From assembly GCF_013607485.1 (NCBI RefSeq), contig NZ_SCHP01000005.1, positions 1 to 64,000 of the forward strand: DNA of 64,000 nt, read 5' to 3'. Source of the stretch: Bombilactobacillus bombi. GTDB lineage: Bacteria; Bacillota; Bacilli; Lactobacillales; Lactobacillaceae. This document shows, one piece after another, positions 63,252 through 64,000 of the stretch. The notes beneath the pieces are model-generated. The model worked only from the letters and a program-made list of their open reading frames with translations, ran no database searches and had not been told where the DNA came from. The number at the start of each line of letters is the position of its first letter. The first letter of the stretch is position 1. The position numbers and the translations under genes are program-made.

Positions 63252-64000
63252 GATGTTCCTCCTTTGTGACTGTAATAATCATTTGATATTCTTGAGCAGT
63301 TTCTACCTCATTATAAGTAAACTGAGCACCGTTTTTTTGGGCTAGTTGAAGAGCTTTTTTAATGGTATTTATATTTAATTTGGCATTATTAGCTGGTAAA
63401 GCTTCCAGCGTTGTCTTAGGATTTGAACTAGCTTGCTGCAAGTTTTGAACTAATTTTTCGGTAGCTTTGACGGTCAGCTTATTAGTGGTAATTTTCGTCA
63501 AAATTTTTTGCTGTTGAGCTGGATCTAACGCTAATAAAGCACGCCCATGTCTTTGCGAAATTTTACCCGCAGCAATTGCTTTTTGAACAGGTGCTGTCAG
63601 CTTTAAAAGGCGTAATTTATTAGCTACATAAGACTGGCTTTTACCAATTTTGCGGGCTAATTCTTTTTGCGGTAATTGTTCCATTTGTTCCAGCTGTACA
63701 TAAGCTTGGGCTTCTTCAATGGGATTTAAGTCTTCACGCTGTAAGTTTTCAATCAGCGCTAAAGTGGCACTTTCTTGGTTAGTATAATTACGGACAATAG
63801 CCGGAACTTTGAGCCAATTCAAATGTAAAACTGCTCGAAAGCGCCGTTCCCCCGCAATAATTTCAAACTTTTGGTCATCATTTTGCCGCACGATAATTGG
63901 CTGTAATAGTCCATTAGCCTGAATTGACTGCGCTAGTTCATTAATCTGATCTTCATCAAATGCTCGCCGCGGCTGATAAGTATTGGGAATAATTTGTGCC
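63244..64000 (-). CDS. noc: Nucleoid occlusion protein Noc (ParB family), 5' end outside the window
   Basis: 251 residues are visible; the frame runs to the window edge with NTYQPRRAFDEDQINELAQSIQANGLLQPIIVR, so the start lies beyond 64000. GERRFRAVLHL, ENLQREDLNPIEEAQAYVQLE and LARKIGKSQSYVANKLRLLKL match ParB-like proteins. The position directly before parA and the shorter C-terminal part (TVTKEEHHG) indicate Noc. It blocks septum assembly over the nucleoid. A second ParB paralogue is the only alternative. Confidence 0.9.
   Translation of the reverse strand, partial: AQIIPNTYQPRRAFDEDQINELAQSIQANGLLQPIIVRQNDDQKFEIIAGERRFRAVLHLNWLKVPAIVRNYTNQESATLALIENLQREDLNPIEEAQAYVQLEQMEQLPQKELARKIGKSQSYVANKLRLLKLTAPVQKAIAAGKISQRHGRALLALDPAQQQKILTKITTNKLTVKATEKLVQNLQQASSNPKTTLEALPANNAKLNINTIKKALQLAQKNGAQFTYNEVETAQEYQMIITVTKEEHHG

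Noticed and set aside
61600-64000. parS site (TGTTTCACGTGAAACA type) near parAB
   Set aside because: None seen by eye with few mismatches; a computed scan would be needed to exclude a variant site outside this segment.

Overview
The window is an AT-rich stretch of a Gram-positive chromosome, most likely from the family Lactobacillaceae. The evidence is a noc-parA-parB-DUF951-ychF block at the right end (the usual layout beside oriC in lactobacilli), a phosphoketolase, PTS transport, a D-Ala-D-Lac-type Ddl ligase, SLAP and GH73 wall proteins, and AGGAGG-type ribosome binding sites. A plant- or insect-gut sugar fermenter (for example a Bombilactobacillus-like species) would fit, but I cannot name the species from sequence alone. 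I saw no rRNA, tRNA or CRISPR array.

Layout. 0-3 kb: the tail of an unrecognised gene, then a LysR regulator facing a two-gene AtuA cassette. 3-3.95 kb: gene-free. 4-8.6 kb: a BmpA-type nucleoside ABC importer. 8.8-12 kb: phosphoketolase and a GntR/UTRA regulator. 12-17.7 kb: GH73 autolysin, CorC-family protein, glycerol dehydrogenase and class II aldolase. 17.9-24.4 kb: housekeeping hydrolases, a CtpE-like P-type ATPase, Nudix, YueI, a glycosyltransferase and a tyrosine phosphatase. 24.5-28.4 kb: a csc-type sucrose operon with a well-resolved promoter, two operators and a cre site. 28.4-36.5 kb: nagA, ddl, cell-envelope proteins, RNase HI and cardiolipin synthase. 36.5-42.4 kb: a hexuronate/mannonate operon (uxuB-uxuA-gntP-epimerase) with a divergent GntR. 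42.4-47 kb: an aldo/keto reductase, an IS200 element and two redox enzymes. 47.2-52.3 kb: a PTS sugar locus (DeoR, PfkB kinase / EIIA-EIIB-EIIC, a 56-residue membrane protein, class II aldolase). 52.4-56.1 kb: purine permease, guanine deaminase and a small alarmone synthetase. 56.1-64 kb: YhgE/Pip with TetR, then the ParAB/Noc block.

Most of the window is carbohydrate acquisition under local regulators plus CcpA-like sites. It feeds phosphoketolase and aldolase, with redox sinks (glycerol dehydrogenase, diacetyl reductase, fumarate reductase-like flavoprotein). Purine salvage is covered by the BMP importer, the permease and guanine deaminase.

The most unusual observations are these. Two genes (guanine deaminase and the TetR regulator) have N-termini that are clearly coding but have no ATG, GTG or TTG start; strong ribosome binding sites point to AUC/AUA and AUU instead. 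The IS200 transposase also lacks a normal start. The Ddl ligase carries the Phe associated with D-Ala-D-Lac synthesis. The PTS-kinase-aldolase locus does not match a pathway I know. AtuA occurs as two split genes. nagA and the phosphoketolase gene share an AATTGG-N6-CCAATT palindrome.
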